Shown here: positions 12,608-23,876 of the stretch, one piece after another
Layout of the letters: each line of letters begins with the position of its first letter
Numbering within the stretch: the stretch's first letter is position 1
From: Eustoma russellianum
Taxonomy: Eukaryota > Streptophyta > Magnoliopsida > Gentianales > Gentianaceae
DNA length: 64,000 nt
Direction of reading: 5' to 3'
NCBI GenBank assembly: GCA_036186865.1
Contig: AP025056.1
Location: forward strand, 32,340,398-32,404,397
The notes under the pieces: generated by a model
Seen by the model: only the letters and a program-made list of their open reading frames with translations
What the model was told of the DNA's origin: nothing
Databases searched by the model: none
Position numbers and translations under genes: made by a program

Positions 12608-12750
12608 GAATGTAGGATTTGCGAAAAGAAGATGAAATGGAGATTAGGGGAGATGAGAGAATAGTGTAGAAACAACGAGGAAGAAGAGGCGGACAGCTGA
12701 TGGCGGCTACGCCGCCTGTCGCTGATGATCGCTCTAGGAAGAGAGAAAGG

Positions 12751-15066
12751 GCAGCATGATTGTAATTCTTGTTTTTATATATGCACATACATATACACAC
12801 AAAACTCCACCCCACATTCTTCATTGAAAACTCGTCTAACCACCCCTAAGAACACCAACAATCTGCCGCCAGCTTTAAGGAGCAAAAGAGACAATTTTTG
12901 GTCCGTTCTTTATCCCGGTTCTTCATGTATTACGTGTAATTGAAGCGAGAGGCAAGTACCCTTGCTATATTTGCTATGTTTTTACAACGTTATGATGCTA
13001 TTTACATAATCAAATCTGGATCATGCATACGTACTTGTGATTTGCATAGATTGTTGCATATATGTATGTAATTGTTGTAATTATGTATCGATATATTATT
13101 TTGATGAATTTGCATATGATGGGGCAGCGGGTATAAGGGAAGTGTGCCACTGCTTAGGCAGCGGCCAAATGATGTTATACGTATATGATTTGCATGATTA
13201 AAGTTGGATCTAATTGCGTGTTATTTTATATGATCGATATATGTGATTTGAAAGTGTATTTGATGAAATTGATGATGTTATGGCCGTGTACGTGAGACTG
13301 ACCAGTGAGCCTGTAAATTTGATGAATAATGATGGAAGAACACAAATTGAATCGAAAGTACCGAAATGATCAAAATTAGGGAATTTGTCATCGGAAGAGG
13401 GGAAAATCAATTTTGAAAATGGGATTTTTGGTGATTTGAGGGCAAAATATGGTGGGAAATAGGGAGAGGAAAATTCTGGTGGTAGAGGTGCCGAAATCAC
13501 GGTGGCACGTGGGCCACACGCACCAGCAGAAGGTGGCGCATGGCCAGCCTTCTGGCCGCATGTGTGGGCTGTGTGAGGGAGTTTCGTTGCAATTTTTACG
13601 ACAGTGTAGGTGTCTATGGGGTTAGTTATGAGAAAACTTCAGTGGTAAGAAATGGCGATGTAGGCCGAGGTGGTTAGTATGCGAGTGGAAATTAGGGTTT
13701 AAGAGGGGTAGAGGGTGCTGGGGCCGAGGGAGCTACGGACAGGGGTTCTGGGCTGAGGGACAGTAGGGGGACGTGTGAGGATAAGGGTTAGGGTGAGGCT
13801 AGTTGGGTAGAAGGTATGGAAAAAGTGGGTCGAGGGCGAAACACATAAATATAAGCGCTTATATGCATGTGTATGGGCACAGACATATACGTGGGTATAC
13901 TTATACGTTGGAGATAGGTGAATAGAGTAACGAAAAGAAAAATCGTAACGGAAATGGGATGATTTGCTAATTGGATTTGAATCATCAGAAATCATTCCGT
14001 TAAATGTAAATTGTTTTTGAAATTGCATGCTTTGAAAAGTCACACTTACAAAGGAAATATATTACGTAGTTGGGTTTGGTTCCGAACAAACGGGCCGTCC
14101 GAGTACATATGACTATACTGAAAGGAGATAGGCTGCTCGGACACATATGACTACCAATTGGGCCGTCCAGACACATATGACTATGCTGAAAGTAGATAGG
14201 CCGCTTGGATACATATGACCATTGGTGAACCAAAATTGTAAATCTTGAAATATAAGTCACTTGTAAGGTAAGCGCCATGGCCATTGCATTGCATCGGTGA
14301 GAATTGGAGATCGCATATGGATATCAGAAGGGGTAATCGCATATAGATATCGGATATCGTATATGGATATTGGAAGGTCACATATGGATATCGAAAATAG
14401 AAATTTGAAAATGGAAACAATACGAATAAGGAAAAGGAAAACTAAATGGTTATCGAGTCATTGCATTCATTGTTTTGAAAAGTTGCATCACGATTTTTGA
14501 TTGCATTCACACTTGTGTGTGATGACGTAGTTGCATGTACTTTATTTGCTTGATTGAACAGGAAGGGCAAAGAGGTAAATTTTATTTGCGAAGAGAAGCA
14601 TGTTACTTTTTGTATAATTATTTATTTATTTTACTTACACGTGCTTCTCCGTGTATAATCCCATAGTAAATGTGGTCAGGTTACTTGCTGGGCGATGTAT
14701 GTCGCTCTCCCCGCGTTATAAATCATATTTGTAGATTCTCAGGGTTACGAGCTAGTGTACGTTGAGGATGATCAGGAGTGGGGATATTGATGTGTTTGGA
14801 CTAGAGGATTTATTCTGAGGATTTTAGTAGACTTTATTCAGTTTGGATAGTTAGTTTTTATTTCGATTTGTAAACCCAATATTACAAGATTGTGACTTTT
14901 TATTAATGACATTTATTTCGAGATTTTAAATTGTATCGCTTTTGTTGATATCGATTTGCGCTATTATGCTGACGTGTAATGGATTTTATCGACGCCTTTT
15001 ATTTTCCTTATCAAAATACAGCGGGTGAGTTGTTTCATGTTCTAGGGCTCGGGATGGGTCGCTACA
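12751..15066 (+). repeat. Solo LTR, right segment with short tandem repeats
   Basis: About 2.3 kb of LTR. It includes a block at 14085-14225 with repeated 'GACACATATGACTA' / 'GGGCCGTC' (period about 60 bp) and a block at 14305-14400 with repeated 'CATATGGATATCGGA'-like 15-25 bp units. Minus-strand open frames at 13.2-14.4 kb are not conserved with anything I recognise and overlap these repeats, so I do not call genes. The last 350 bp match, in reverse, the fragment at 59584. Confidence 0.7.
14085..14400. repeat. Minisatellite block in the solo LTR
   Basis: Two adjoining repeat types: units around 'CACATATGACTA' near 14108, 14146, 14176 and 14210, and units around 'ATATGGATATC' near 14324, 14343, 14362 and 14387. 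Confidence 0.75.
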
Positions 15067-15071
15067 CCTTA
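15067..15071. repeat. Target site duplication CCTTA, right copy
   Basis: CCTTA follows the terminal CTACA of the solo LTR and equals 6314-6318. Joining both sides restores the unit '...GAAGAACCTTAGCTGTCAAG' of element A. Confidence 0.88.
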
Positions 15072-16205
15072 GCTGTCAAGCTAAAATCTTTTTCACTTGG
15101 TTTTGAAGAATCTTAGCCATCAAGCTGAAATCTTCCGAGACGTAAGTCTCAATATTGCAAATTCTTTCACCTTTCTTGACTACTGCACTGAAGCTTTTGA
15201 ACAAAGAAAAGACATTCAGTCACTTCTGTTGCATGGTAGGAACATGTTCAAGTTTCTCCAGCAGCATATTCTTTGGATTTCTTCTTCTCAGCTAACAGTG
15301 CAAATGTTTTTCTAACGCTTGTAAATATTTTTTAACTCTGCTGAACTTGCTTTGAAGAGGCTTGGCATATGTCCAAAATCTTCTTCTTTAAGCTGGCCTT
15401 GAAGAGCCTTGATGTTATACTGAAATCTTCTTTTTTTGAAAAGGCAATAAGAGCTTTGGCCGCAAAGCTAAAATCTTAAAAGAAGGTCACATTACTTTAA
15501 TCAACTTGTTATCCATAAACAATCTTGATTTCCTGTTCTTCAGAGATTGTCCTGAATGCCATTTTTTTCTGAAAACTCTGTACATATTTTTTACTTCAAT
15601 GTCAACCTAAGTGCCATATCTTAAAAAAAATTATATATAAATTTTCTTGAGAACGGCCAAAGTGTCATCTCTTCAAGAAGCTTCATAAAATGGAGGTTGG
15701 CCGATGTGCCACACTCAAAAACTCTTCCAAAACCATAAAAGCCAAGGTCGTATTCCACAAACTCTTCCAAAGCCATAGAACCGAGGTCGTATTCAACAAT
15801 CTCTTCCAAAGCCGTACAGCCGAGGTCGTATAATTAATAATACCCAACTCTTCCAAGGCCATAGAGCTGAGGTCGTATTTCAACAATGGACTTTAAGCCT
15901 TCAAAATCCGAAGTACCATTTCTTTATTAGGCCAGAAGAGCCTTAGTTATTGAACTAAAATCTTCATGATTAGGCCATCCATAAAGTCTTTGTCATAGTG
16001 CAGAAATCTATTTTTCTTGACTTGGCATGAAGAGCCTTGGCGGTGATGCAAAAATCTTCTTGAATAGCTAAAACTCCATAAGACTTTTTATCTTGAACTC
16101 ATATTGCTCAAATATACATGCTTTGATAAAAGAATTTCTCAAAAATATTTTATATTATTCATTGAGTTTCAAATATACTTTTTGTATCGCATGTTCTCAA
16201 CCCCT
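15072..16205 (+). repeat. Element A internal region, right part
   Basis: The repeat series of 5824-6313 continues here with units such as 'CTTAGCCATCAAGCTGAAATCTTC'. At 15718-15890 a tighter array has four units of 39-47 bp ('ACTCTTCCAAAGCCATAGA..CCGAGGTCGTATT'). No coding region is supported: the short frames across the array are products of the repeat. The right end of element A is not identifiable. Confidence 0.6.
15718..15890. repeat. Four-unit tandem array in element A
   Basis: Units begin near 15719, 15761, 15800 and 15847 and share 'CTCTTCCAA(A/G)GCC' and 'GAGGTCGTAT'. The 'CCGAGGTC' core is shared with the 45-bp array of the Tat element at 45595-45930. Confidence 0.8.
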
Positions 16206-16378
16206 TGTCCCTCTCTCATTTTCTTTCTTTATATCCTCTGAATGTTTTGAACGTAAAAAGGGAAGAAGATAAGTATAAAAGAGAGAAGAAAAGTGTGATG
16301 TGATGGCACATGTGGGAATGTTTTGTCTTGTCATAATGCATTTGAAATGATTTTCCAACTTTCCCACTTGATAATTTA

Positions 16379-16382
<4 letters not shown>
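16206..16382. other. Unassigned AT-rich spacer
   Basis: Short stretch between element A and the (TA)n tract, with no recognisable gene or repeat. Frames that cross it translate the TA tract into Tyr-Ile runs and are artefacts. Confidence 0.5.

Positions 16383-16460
<78 letters not shown>
16383..16460. repeat. (TA)39 microsatellite
   Basis: Uninterrupted TA dinucleotide repeat of 78 bp directly abutting the 5' end of LINE-2. Confidence 0.97.
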
Positions 16461-16464
<4 letters not shown>

Positions 16465-16688
16465 GGCCTTCTCTCTATGGCGATTTTGGCAACTGGCAAC
16501 TGGCAACGGCATGGTGCTGCTGATTTTCTTCTTTCGCACTGATTTTCTCCTTAATCTAATAGATTGGTTCCAATCCTATAGTTCTCTTGTTTCTATTTCT
16601 TACGATCGTTTGATCGCATAACCCTGGTTTCCACAGCGCCGCCATGGATACAGCAAAACGCTCTTTTGCTTCGGTATAAACGGCCACT

Positions 16689-18011
16689 ATGGCAGCTCTT
16701 CCTCCTCATGAGATAAGTAGGTTCAAAGGTGTTCCAGCAATCAAATTCACTCGTGAGGAGGTAAATGTGTTTGCTGACTCTTTCAAATACTGTCTCGCAA
16801 TAACGTTTTGGTATGGCCATCCAAAGATCGATGCCATCCATAAATGTTTCGGAAGAATTGGATTCATGGCTTTGGTTAAGATGACTTTACTAGAATCGAC
16901 CTATATACTGATGCAATTCGATTCTGAGGCTGATCAATACAGGTGTTTTGTGTGTCGCACATGGACAGTATTAGGGTTTCACATGCGTGTTACTAAATGG
17001 TCTTATGATTATGATCCTAAGATTGATACGCCTATCGTTCCAGTGTGGATATCTTTTCCAGGACTTCCTATTTATCTTCACAAATAGGAGGTATTGTTTG
17101 AATTTGCCAAAATGATTGGCACGCCACTGAAGGAAGATTCAGTAACCATGCAGCTTCTTCGTCCCTTTGTAGCCCGTATTTGCATTGAGATCAATGTTTC
17201 TCAGGAATTGCCTCAGCGATTATATATTCAGAGTGATGACTACCATTTCTTTCAACCGGTGGAATATGAAAATTTGCCTGCATACTGCTCATCTTGTAGG
17301 GTGCTAGGACACTCATCAAACTCATGTACGGCTGGCAAGCTCGTGGAATCTCTGACCCAGCCTCATGCAATGGTTGTCTCAAACTTGCATGCTAAGCCTA
17401 AATTGGTTGATCCCAGTTCTCAGCCTGCCTAGCGCTGGACACCTAAGAAACATGTGCTGGCACATCCTGCAGGTGGAGCAGTAGATGAGGAAGCTGCAGT
17501 AGATGAAGAAACTTCTGCCGAGATACCTACGTGCTTCATTGCTATTGGCCCAATTATCCATAAATCTGCCGCAACACCTGAGACAATATCAAAAGAACCC
17601 TCAAGCTCGCGTGATCGTCAGATTGAGGAGATTTCACATACACAAGACTTGGCTCGGGTACATTGTTCATCTGATGCTGTCATGGCTCCTATAGGGGAGG
17701 AAGTAGAACCTACGATGGCACATGCTTCAGACTCAGAGCTACATGATGATCCCTCGATTGATACTCAAGAATTGCGTACAATGGTTTTGGAGGTTGATCG
17801 AGTACTATCTAATACACCTCCTTCAGAAGATGGGTCACTCAATGTCGCACATCCGGATGTTTCACATGGAGTTGATAATCTTCTGAAAATCCGCCCTCGA
17901 CATCCCCGTCGAAAGAAGGGTGACATGCCTACGGCACCTCCATCTTCTATTGTTACTCGTGGAGCATTACAACGTTCTTTCACTCAATTCTCTTCTGATA
18001 TATCTGAATGA
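16689..18011 (+). pseudogene. LINE-2 ORF1, one frame with two TAG stops
   Basis: The frame from ATG 16689 to TGA 18009-18011 is continuous for about 440 codons except for TAG at about 17085-17087 (after YLHK) and about 17430-17432 (after SQPA). Residues 10-130 are a DUF4283-like domain ('FKGVPAIKFTREEV', 'TFWYGHPKID', 'WSYDYDPKID'). Next come 'IEINVSQELPQRLYIQ' and an intact CX2CX4HX4C zinc knuckle (CSSCRVLGHSSNSC, near 17287-17328) that would bind nucleic acid. The acidic tail has a final basic patch (RPRHPRRKKG). The terminal TGA overlaps the ORF2 start as ATGA. Confidence 0.85.
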
Positions 18012-21000
18012 AGGCACTGCTATGGAATGTTTGAGGTGTTAACACCTCTTTTATGCGCATTATTTCTCTTACACGTCATTATAGTTTACATTTGTTGATT
18101 TTAATAGAACCTAAGCTTCAGACATCTCGTTTGGATGATGCCACTTGGCTTTTATCATGCATGTTCTTCTAATGATGCTAATATTTGGTTTTTTGGTGTG
18201 AGTCTTTTTTGGAGATTCTGGACAATTGTCCCAGTATACAAAATATGTCTCTACATTTGCGTTGCTGGCTAGTAGACAGGAATTTTGGCTAACGGCTGTT
18301 TATTCTTGGCATACGGTGGCGGATCGGTGGCCCTTATAGGATGATTTGATGTTGTTTTTGGCGGGGACCGATCTACCTTGGCTAAATGTTGGTGATTTTA
18401 ATACATTTCTTTCTTTAGACAAGCATTAGGGAATCTCCACGCCAGCCTTACGGACGTTGGCTGATTTTAAGCATTTTGTTGAATCTAATGAGTTGTTGGA
18501 CCTACCCTTTCAAGGGTCATGATTTACTTGGTCAGATGGGCGTGGACTGGATAAGGTGTGGCGTCGCTTGTATCGATTCTTTTGTATACAGGGATTTTCT
18601 GATCTCTTCAGTAATAGACTAGTGCGGAACCTCCACCGAGCTTCATCTGATCATTCTCCACTATCATTGCAGTGCACATCCGTTGATTCTACTGGTCCAA
18701 CTTCTTTTCGATATCTTGAAGTCTTTCTAACATATGATCATTTTGATGGCTTTATGCGCTCCCACTGGTGGGCATATCCAACAGTATGAGGCATGTATGA
18801 ATTCTACGATAAGCTACAACGCCTAAAGGCTGATCTGCAAACATGGAGTAAATGTATCTTGGGTAATATATTTAGTGACTTACTGGCGGCAGAGGAGGAG
18901 ACGATACGTGCAGAGATAGTTTACGATGCAACACCATTGGTTGTAACTCGAGAATCATACCATCTTGCTAAGGCCCATCTTCTGAAGGTATAATCTCGAG
19001 CATATCTTTATTGGAAACAGAAAGCCAACATTAAGTGGCTAAAGGAAGGAGATGCTGATACTGCTTATTTTCATCAACCGTCAAGACAAGGAGGCAACGA
19101 CATGCCATTGTCTCTATTCACAGGCAAGACAAAACTGACTGTGACACGACTCAATCTATTCAGACTGAGGCTGTCTGTTTTTTTGAACACCTATTCAGTG
19201 AGGAGCCTACATTTGATCATGACACTCTCTTGCAACGTATTCCCCAGGTTTTGACGGAGGCTGATAATGAAGGCCTATTAGTACTGCCGCAGGTTGACGA
19301 AGTTTGAAGAGTAGTGTGGCCTTTAAGTCCCTACAATGCATCTGAACCTGATGGTTTTCCTAGCACCCTTTATAGGCATTTTTGGGATGTCTTGGACTTA
19401 GATATGCTACTCACAGTGCATGAATTTTTCTTGGGTATTCGAGTTCCAAATGCAATGGCAGCATCCTTGATCTGTTTAATTTCTAAAATTCCCAATCCTT
19501 GTACTTTTGCAGATTTTCGGCCCATTTGTTTGACGAATTTTCTTTCTAAGGTGGTCACACGAATTATCTCCTCTCGACTAACTATATTATTGCCTAGACT
19601 GATATCTCTGAAACAAGATGGATTTATGCCAGGCCGCGGTATTTCTGAGCAGGGCCTGATGGCGAAGAAGATGATCCATATTTTAGATCGTAAGTGCCGA
19701 GGGGGCCATGTTATGATTAAGTTGGACTTGGCCAAGGCTTTTGATCGAGTTTCCTGGCAGTATCTGGAGCGGTTACTTTTGCGGTTTAGTTTTCACTCTC
19801 AGTTTGTATGCCTCGTCATAAATAATTTAGACTCTACACGTTGTTCAGTGTTGATTAACGGCAAACCTTGCGGTTTCTTTAGAACATCCAGAGGGGTAAA
19901 TCAAGGAGATCCACTGTCTCCCATACTCTTTATTCTTGCATCTGAGGGATTCTCTAGGGGACTAGCAGCTTTATTTCAGACTGGCAGACTAAGAGGTTTC
20001 AGAAGTGGCCGAGCGCCGGTGATTCCACATCTTGGCTTTGTGGATGACTTGTTGATCTTTTTGAATGGTTCAATAGGCAATTTTCAAACATTCAATACAT
20101 TTCTGGAGCAATATCAGCGACAGTTAGTTAATTATCACAAAAGTCAGCTAGTGGTTGGTGGTGGAGTCTCTTCTCAACGCGTGACGGCAGCCCTTAGCAT
20201 GAGGATTTTTACACTGCCAATAAAATACTTGGGATCATATCTCTTTACAGGTATTACTCGCTCTTAGTATTTTACATCATTGCTTGATCATTTTGATGCT
20301 CGATTGACAGGTTGGCCGGAAAAACTCTTAAGTATGGAAGGTAGATTGACCCTTATTCAATGATTCTCTCCGCTATGCCGTTGCATATTATGGCTACTGT
20401 ATGACTACCCAAAAGTGTGATAGCGGAATTAAATCGGAAAATGTCCAATTTTTATGGAGGCAGTGACATCATTGGCGGGCATGGACCGCTATATGTTATC
20501 CGAAGACGGAGGGTGCTTTGGGAATTTGCAACCTAGGCGCATTATAAAAGGCATATGAATGTAAGCTATGGTGGACATATCAGACAACAAATTCGCTTTG
20601 GGCACAATATCTTAGGGAGAAGTATAGGACTCGACCTGGGTTGCAAGCATTTATTTATGATTTAGCTGATTGGAAGAGATTATGTCGTATTCATTCCTTT
20701 TGTGCCATGCGTGTGCAAGACACCCAGGATGGTCTATCTTGGTCAGATGATGTGCATGGACAATTCAGTCTCTGAAGTGCGTATGAATCTTGTCGTCCGC
20801 AGGGAACCCACTTTCAATTAGCCCGATATATCTGGTGGACAGGTACTCCTACTGAGGGTCAAGTGTTCTTATGGAGATTATGGTATAATGGCCTACCTAT
20901 ATCGGATAATACCAGTGCCTAGCTTATAGCTTTTCTTACATGCTATGTTTTTTGCCGATGCGAGTCAGCAGTGTAGAATCATATTTTTTATACTTGTCCG

Positions 21001-21540
21001 TGATCCGGACAAAATGGATTCACTTATGTTCTGTATTCTGTGGACCCCTCGTCTTCTGGAGCGTATTCGTGTTGGAATTTTTACATGGTGTTCATCTATC
21101 TCTGGACAGAAATTTGCTACTTTGCTTCAGCCTTTACTAGAGGCACATTATTCACCACTATACGTTCCAGACATATACAAGTTATTAGATGAAGATTACC
21201 ACCGACGGGAAAGTTAAAGCTTAATATAGATGCTACTGTAGGCCATCGAGGGGTGGCACTGCGTAATGATGAAGGCCATTTGATCTAGGACATTTGTTTT
21301 TCTATGCCGGTATTGCCGCCAATGCATCCAGAGTTGCAGGTTCTGTTATTCTCACTTATTTTCTTTGCGACAACAGGTTACTTTGATCTACATATTAAGA
21401 TAGATTGTCTGTATTTGTTAAATTTGATCAACAGCTTGGTCTCACTTTCAACACGATTGGGCGTATATTACGCCAGTCTGAAACTAATTTTGAGCCTCAT
21501 TCGATCCACATTATCATATGTACCCTGAGAAGGTAATTCG
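18008..21540 (+). pseudogene. LINE-2 ORF2 (endonuclease, reverse transcriptase, RNase H), broken
   Basis: It starts MKALLWNV at 18008, overlapping ORF1. The endonuclease part has 'LIEPK' near 18105 but many stops; its C-terminal part at 18556-18789 is readable, with 'VWRRLYRF' and 'SSDHSPL'. Reverse transcriptase is open from 19314 to 20267, with 'PDGFPSTLYR', 'DFRPICLTNFLSKVV', 'KLDLAKAFDRVSW', 'GVNQGDPLSPILF', and FVDDL at about 20037-20051 in place of the usual F/Y-A-D-D, an Ala-to-Val change beside the catalytic Asp pair. The zf-RVT region is scrambled (20.75-21.0 kb). RNase H is recognisable at 21210-21520 ('LNIDATVG', 'PELQVLLFS'). Confidence 0.83.
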
Positions 21541-22333
21541 ATAGCGCATTTTCTAGCACAACATGGACTTATGCGGAGACAAATGTGCATATTTTTAACA
21601 GTACCTTGGATCTTCCTTCGTTGGCACGTGGTAGCATGCAGACGGATATTCATACAGCATACATTCGTTCATAATGGTTTCATGGAAGCATTCATTAATA
21701 TTCTCGCTTGCATCGCTTTGATGCGGGTGGCCGGTCATGTTTGTATTATACTTATTCTCTATGTATTTCACTGTTTGTTAGCTGCGTGATGACAAATATC
21801 TCTTACTTGCTAGGTTCGTGATACATCCCACTTGGTCCATTGATTACTGCACCCTAACCTACACCTGCTGGAATGGATTACAGTTATTGTTGCCCGTACA
21901 GATCTTGGTTACGGGCATCCTGGGTATTCAATTTTCTTTTTCCTTTCACCTTATTATTGGATTTATTAGGCACTTCGCATCCGTGACAATTTACATGTTT
22001 GACTTTTTGAGGTACATTTTCTATCAGCGGCTCTGGCTTCCTATTTTGAAGACTTGTCAGTGTTCATATCTGCTCTCCGCCTCCAAGCCCTGCCCTAACT
22101 CTCTTCATGCTGGATTAGTTTGTTTTTTGACAGTTTTCTCAGTTTATAGTTTGTTAATGTATTGTATTCTATGGTATTTATGCATATTCCTTTATCTATT
22201 CTGTTTAGTTTGGAAGAGTCTCCCTCCAGAGATAGGAGCATTGTTGTAACCACTGTATTCCTCTACCACAAGTGAGGGCTTATATATCAATAAAACGCCA
22301 GGATAGTACCGCCCATCCTTCACCTAATATATG

Positions 22334-22334
<1 letters not shown>
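21541..22334 (+). other. LINE-2 3' region
   Basis: Downstream of RNase H, with AT-rich frames full of Phe, Leu and Cys that match no family I know. The end carries an AATAAA (within 'CAATAAAACG' near 22290), a possible polyadenylation signal, and matches the LINE-1 3' end. Confidence 0.6.

Positions 22335-22364
<30 letters not shown>
22335..22364. repeat. (TA)n(GT)n microsatellite between LINE-2 and LINE-3
   Basis: TATATA then GTGTGT run of about 30 bp at the LINE-2/LINE-3 junction. Confidence 0.9.
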
Positions 22365-22366
<2 letters not shown>

Positions 22367-22543
22367 ATGTCTTTTTATATGGAATGGAGATTATGGAAGG
22401 CGCTGGTGATCCCTGGAGGCGGACGTAACAGCCGCCGCCACTGCACAATTTCCTTTCGGTCGGTGATCTTTCTGCGTACATCTTTCATTCTTTCTTCCTT
22501 TACTCCTTTTGTCGTTGCTTGCGATTGGTATTTCAACAGGAAC

Positions 22544-23876
22544 ATGGAGCCGCCATCGCAGCCATTTTCTTTTGCTGCGGTTGTTTCCGGACAATCACCA
22601 TCCATTTCCATCTCACCTAAAACAATCACACGTCATAAGGGCATTCTGTGGATCTCTTTTTTTGATGAGGAGATAGATGCATTGGCCACTCCTTTCCGCT
22701 TTTCATTGTTAGGAACTTTTTGGTCTGAAAGGCCGCCATTAAAGGTAATCTGTGATGTCTTTAAGAAGATTGGATTCCGTAATGATATGAAATTACTTTG
22801 CTTGATCAGTCCCATATCTTACTCAATTTCCATTATGAGCCAGATTATATTCGTTGTTTTTATCATCGATCATGGACTGTTGCTGGGTGTCATATGCGTG
22901 TGACAAGTGGAAAGTGGATTTCGATCCCACTGCCGATGTTCCTATTGTTATGACATGGATTGCTCTGCCGGGTTTGCCAGTTCATTATCATCAGAAGTCT
23001 GCCCTATTTGAGATCTTTCACCTTATCGGATCATCGATCAAGCTTGAAATCGCCACAGTGGAAGGCTTACGTCCGTCAGTGGCCCGTGTTTATGTTGAGT
23101 TGGATGTTTCACAGGAACTACCCAAAAAAAATTTATTTACAGGCTAAGAACAAGCTTCTCCTACAACAAGTAGTTTACAAAGATTTGCCCATGTTTTGTA
23201 CTGCCTGTTGTCGATTGGGACATGCTACAGGCAAATGTGAATATACTAATTCAGTTTCTGATAAGCCACTAAAGACAGACACCCGTTGGACACCCAAGAA
23301 AAAAAGATCAGAATACTGCTGCTGATATGATTCTCCCGTTACCTTGTTAACCCGTGCAACTTCAGAGATCCATGCATCCGTTCCCACAGTGCATGATCAG
23401 ATTACCTCCAACACGGCTCCGTCACCACACCCAGCGGAGGCCCCAATCCTTCCCATAACAAATTTGTAGGATATTACTTTGCTTCATGATGGCAAGGAAG
23501 ATGGAGTATTATTTATGCAGAAGACCCATGATGACCCACATTATTGCCAATTCTCTGATTCGGATGTAGGACAATTTGAGCGCCCATTCTTTGATTTGCA
23601 GTCCCGCAAGGACTTCACCAACCGAATGCAGCAAGATTCGAAGCTCATACGCAAGTGTTTGCTTTCACGTCCCAAATTTTTTTGATGGCGCGCATATTTT
23701 GCCGCCCATTTTGATCAACCTGACGTTGACAAGGATGGCTTGTTCCAGTTCCTCCTAGGCGAAAACGACGCGCAAGGAAAGATTTCCCTCCTCGTCCACC
23801 TTTATCTATGAAGACTCGTATTGTAACTCGTGGCTGTCTCACTTCTACACAGGATTTATCTATTTCTGGTTCATAA
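22544..23876 (+). pseudogene. LINE-3 ORF1 (DUF4283-like, zinc knuckle), broken
   Basis: Starts MEPPSQPFSFAAVVSGQSPS at ATG 22544. The DUF4283-like core ('HKGILWISFFDEEIDAL', 'TFWSERPPLKVI') is followed by a shift near 22790 and a readable part 'WKVDFDPTADVPIVMTWIALPG' (22900). Next is 'VYVELDVSQELPKK', a second shift near 23130, and a zinc knuckle 'CTACCRLGHATGKC' (23198-23240, intact CX2CX4HX4C). It ends with TAA at 23874-23876, whose last A is the first base of the ORF2 ATG. Confidence 0.8.

Larger units (their letters stand above)
6681..12750 (-). mobile_element. LINE-1: L1-type non-LTR retrotransposon, decayed
   Basis: This minus-strand element of about 6.1 kb has the order ORF1 (DUF4283-like plus zinc knuckle), endonuclease, reverse transcriptase, zf-RVT and RNase H, the structure of plant L1-type LINEs. 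Its 3' end near 6700-6750 reads, on the minus strand, 'CTCCACCACAAGTGAGGCTTTATGAATAAAACC', closely matching the 3' end of LINE-2 near 22250-22300. It sits inside the solo LTR. A T-rich 'TTT(T)ATATAT' occurs at both edges (6660-6680 and 12773-12782) and may be the target duplication, but the TA content makes this uncertain. Many frameshifts and stops make it inactive. Confidence 0.85.
6319..15066 (+). mobile_element. Solo gypsy-type LTR, split by a LINE
   Basis: The insertion starts TGTTATATCCCGTGTCATTG and ends GGGATGGGTCGCTACA, with TG...CA termini and the duplication CCTTA on both sides. After removing the nested LINE (about 6681-12750), roughly 2.65 kb of non-coding LTR remains. No primer site, polypurine tract or gag-pol is present, so this is a solo LTR from recombination between two LTRs. 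The long LTR and the TGTTATATCCCG start suggest a chromovirus-like (Tekay/Del-type) gypsy family, but that assignment is inference. The same family occurs inverted at 59584. Confidence 0.82.
16461..22334 (+). mobile_element. LINE-2: near full-length L1-type LINE, decayed
   Basis: About 5.9 kb with a short 5' leader, ORF1, ORF2 (endonuclease, reverse transcriptase, zf-RVT, RNase H) and a 3' region ending in 'CCACAAGTGAGGGCTTATATATCAATAAAACG'. The (TA)39 tract is at its 5' edge and a (TA)n(GT)n tract at its 3' edge, so it may have inserted into a TA-rich target, or its tail may have seeded the repeat. LINE-3 follows directly in the same orientation. Stops and shifts make it inactive. Confidence 0.85.

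Noticed and set aside
13210..14420. Several minus-strand frames of 80-114 codons
   Set aside because: Inside a solo LTR and over minisatellites; no domain and no agreement with the family fragment at 59584.
16197..16539. Minus-strand frames with long Tyr-Ile runs
   Set aside because: They are translations of the (TA)39 microsatellite.
21571..22249. Hydrophobic plus-strand frames resembling membrane proteins
   Set aside because: They lie in the 3' region of LINE-2, are T-rich, and have no counterpart in LINE-1.
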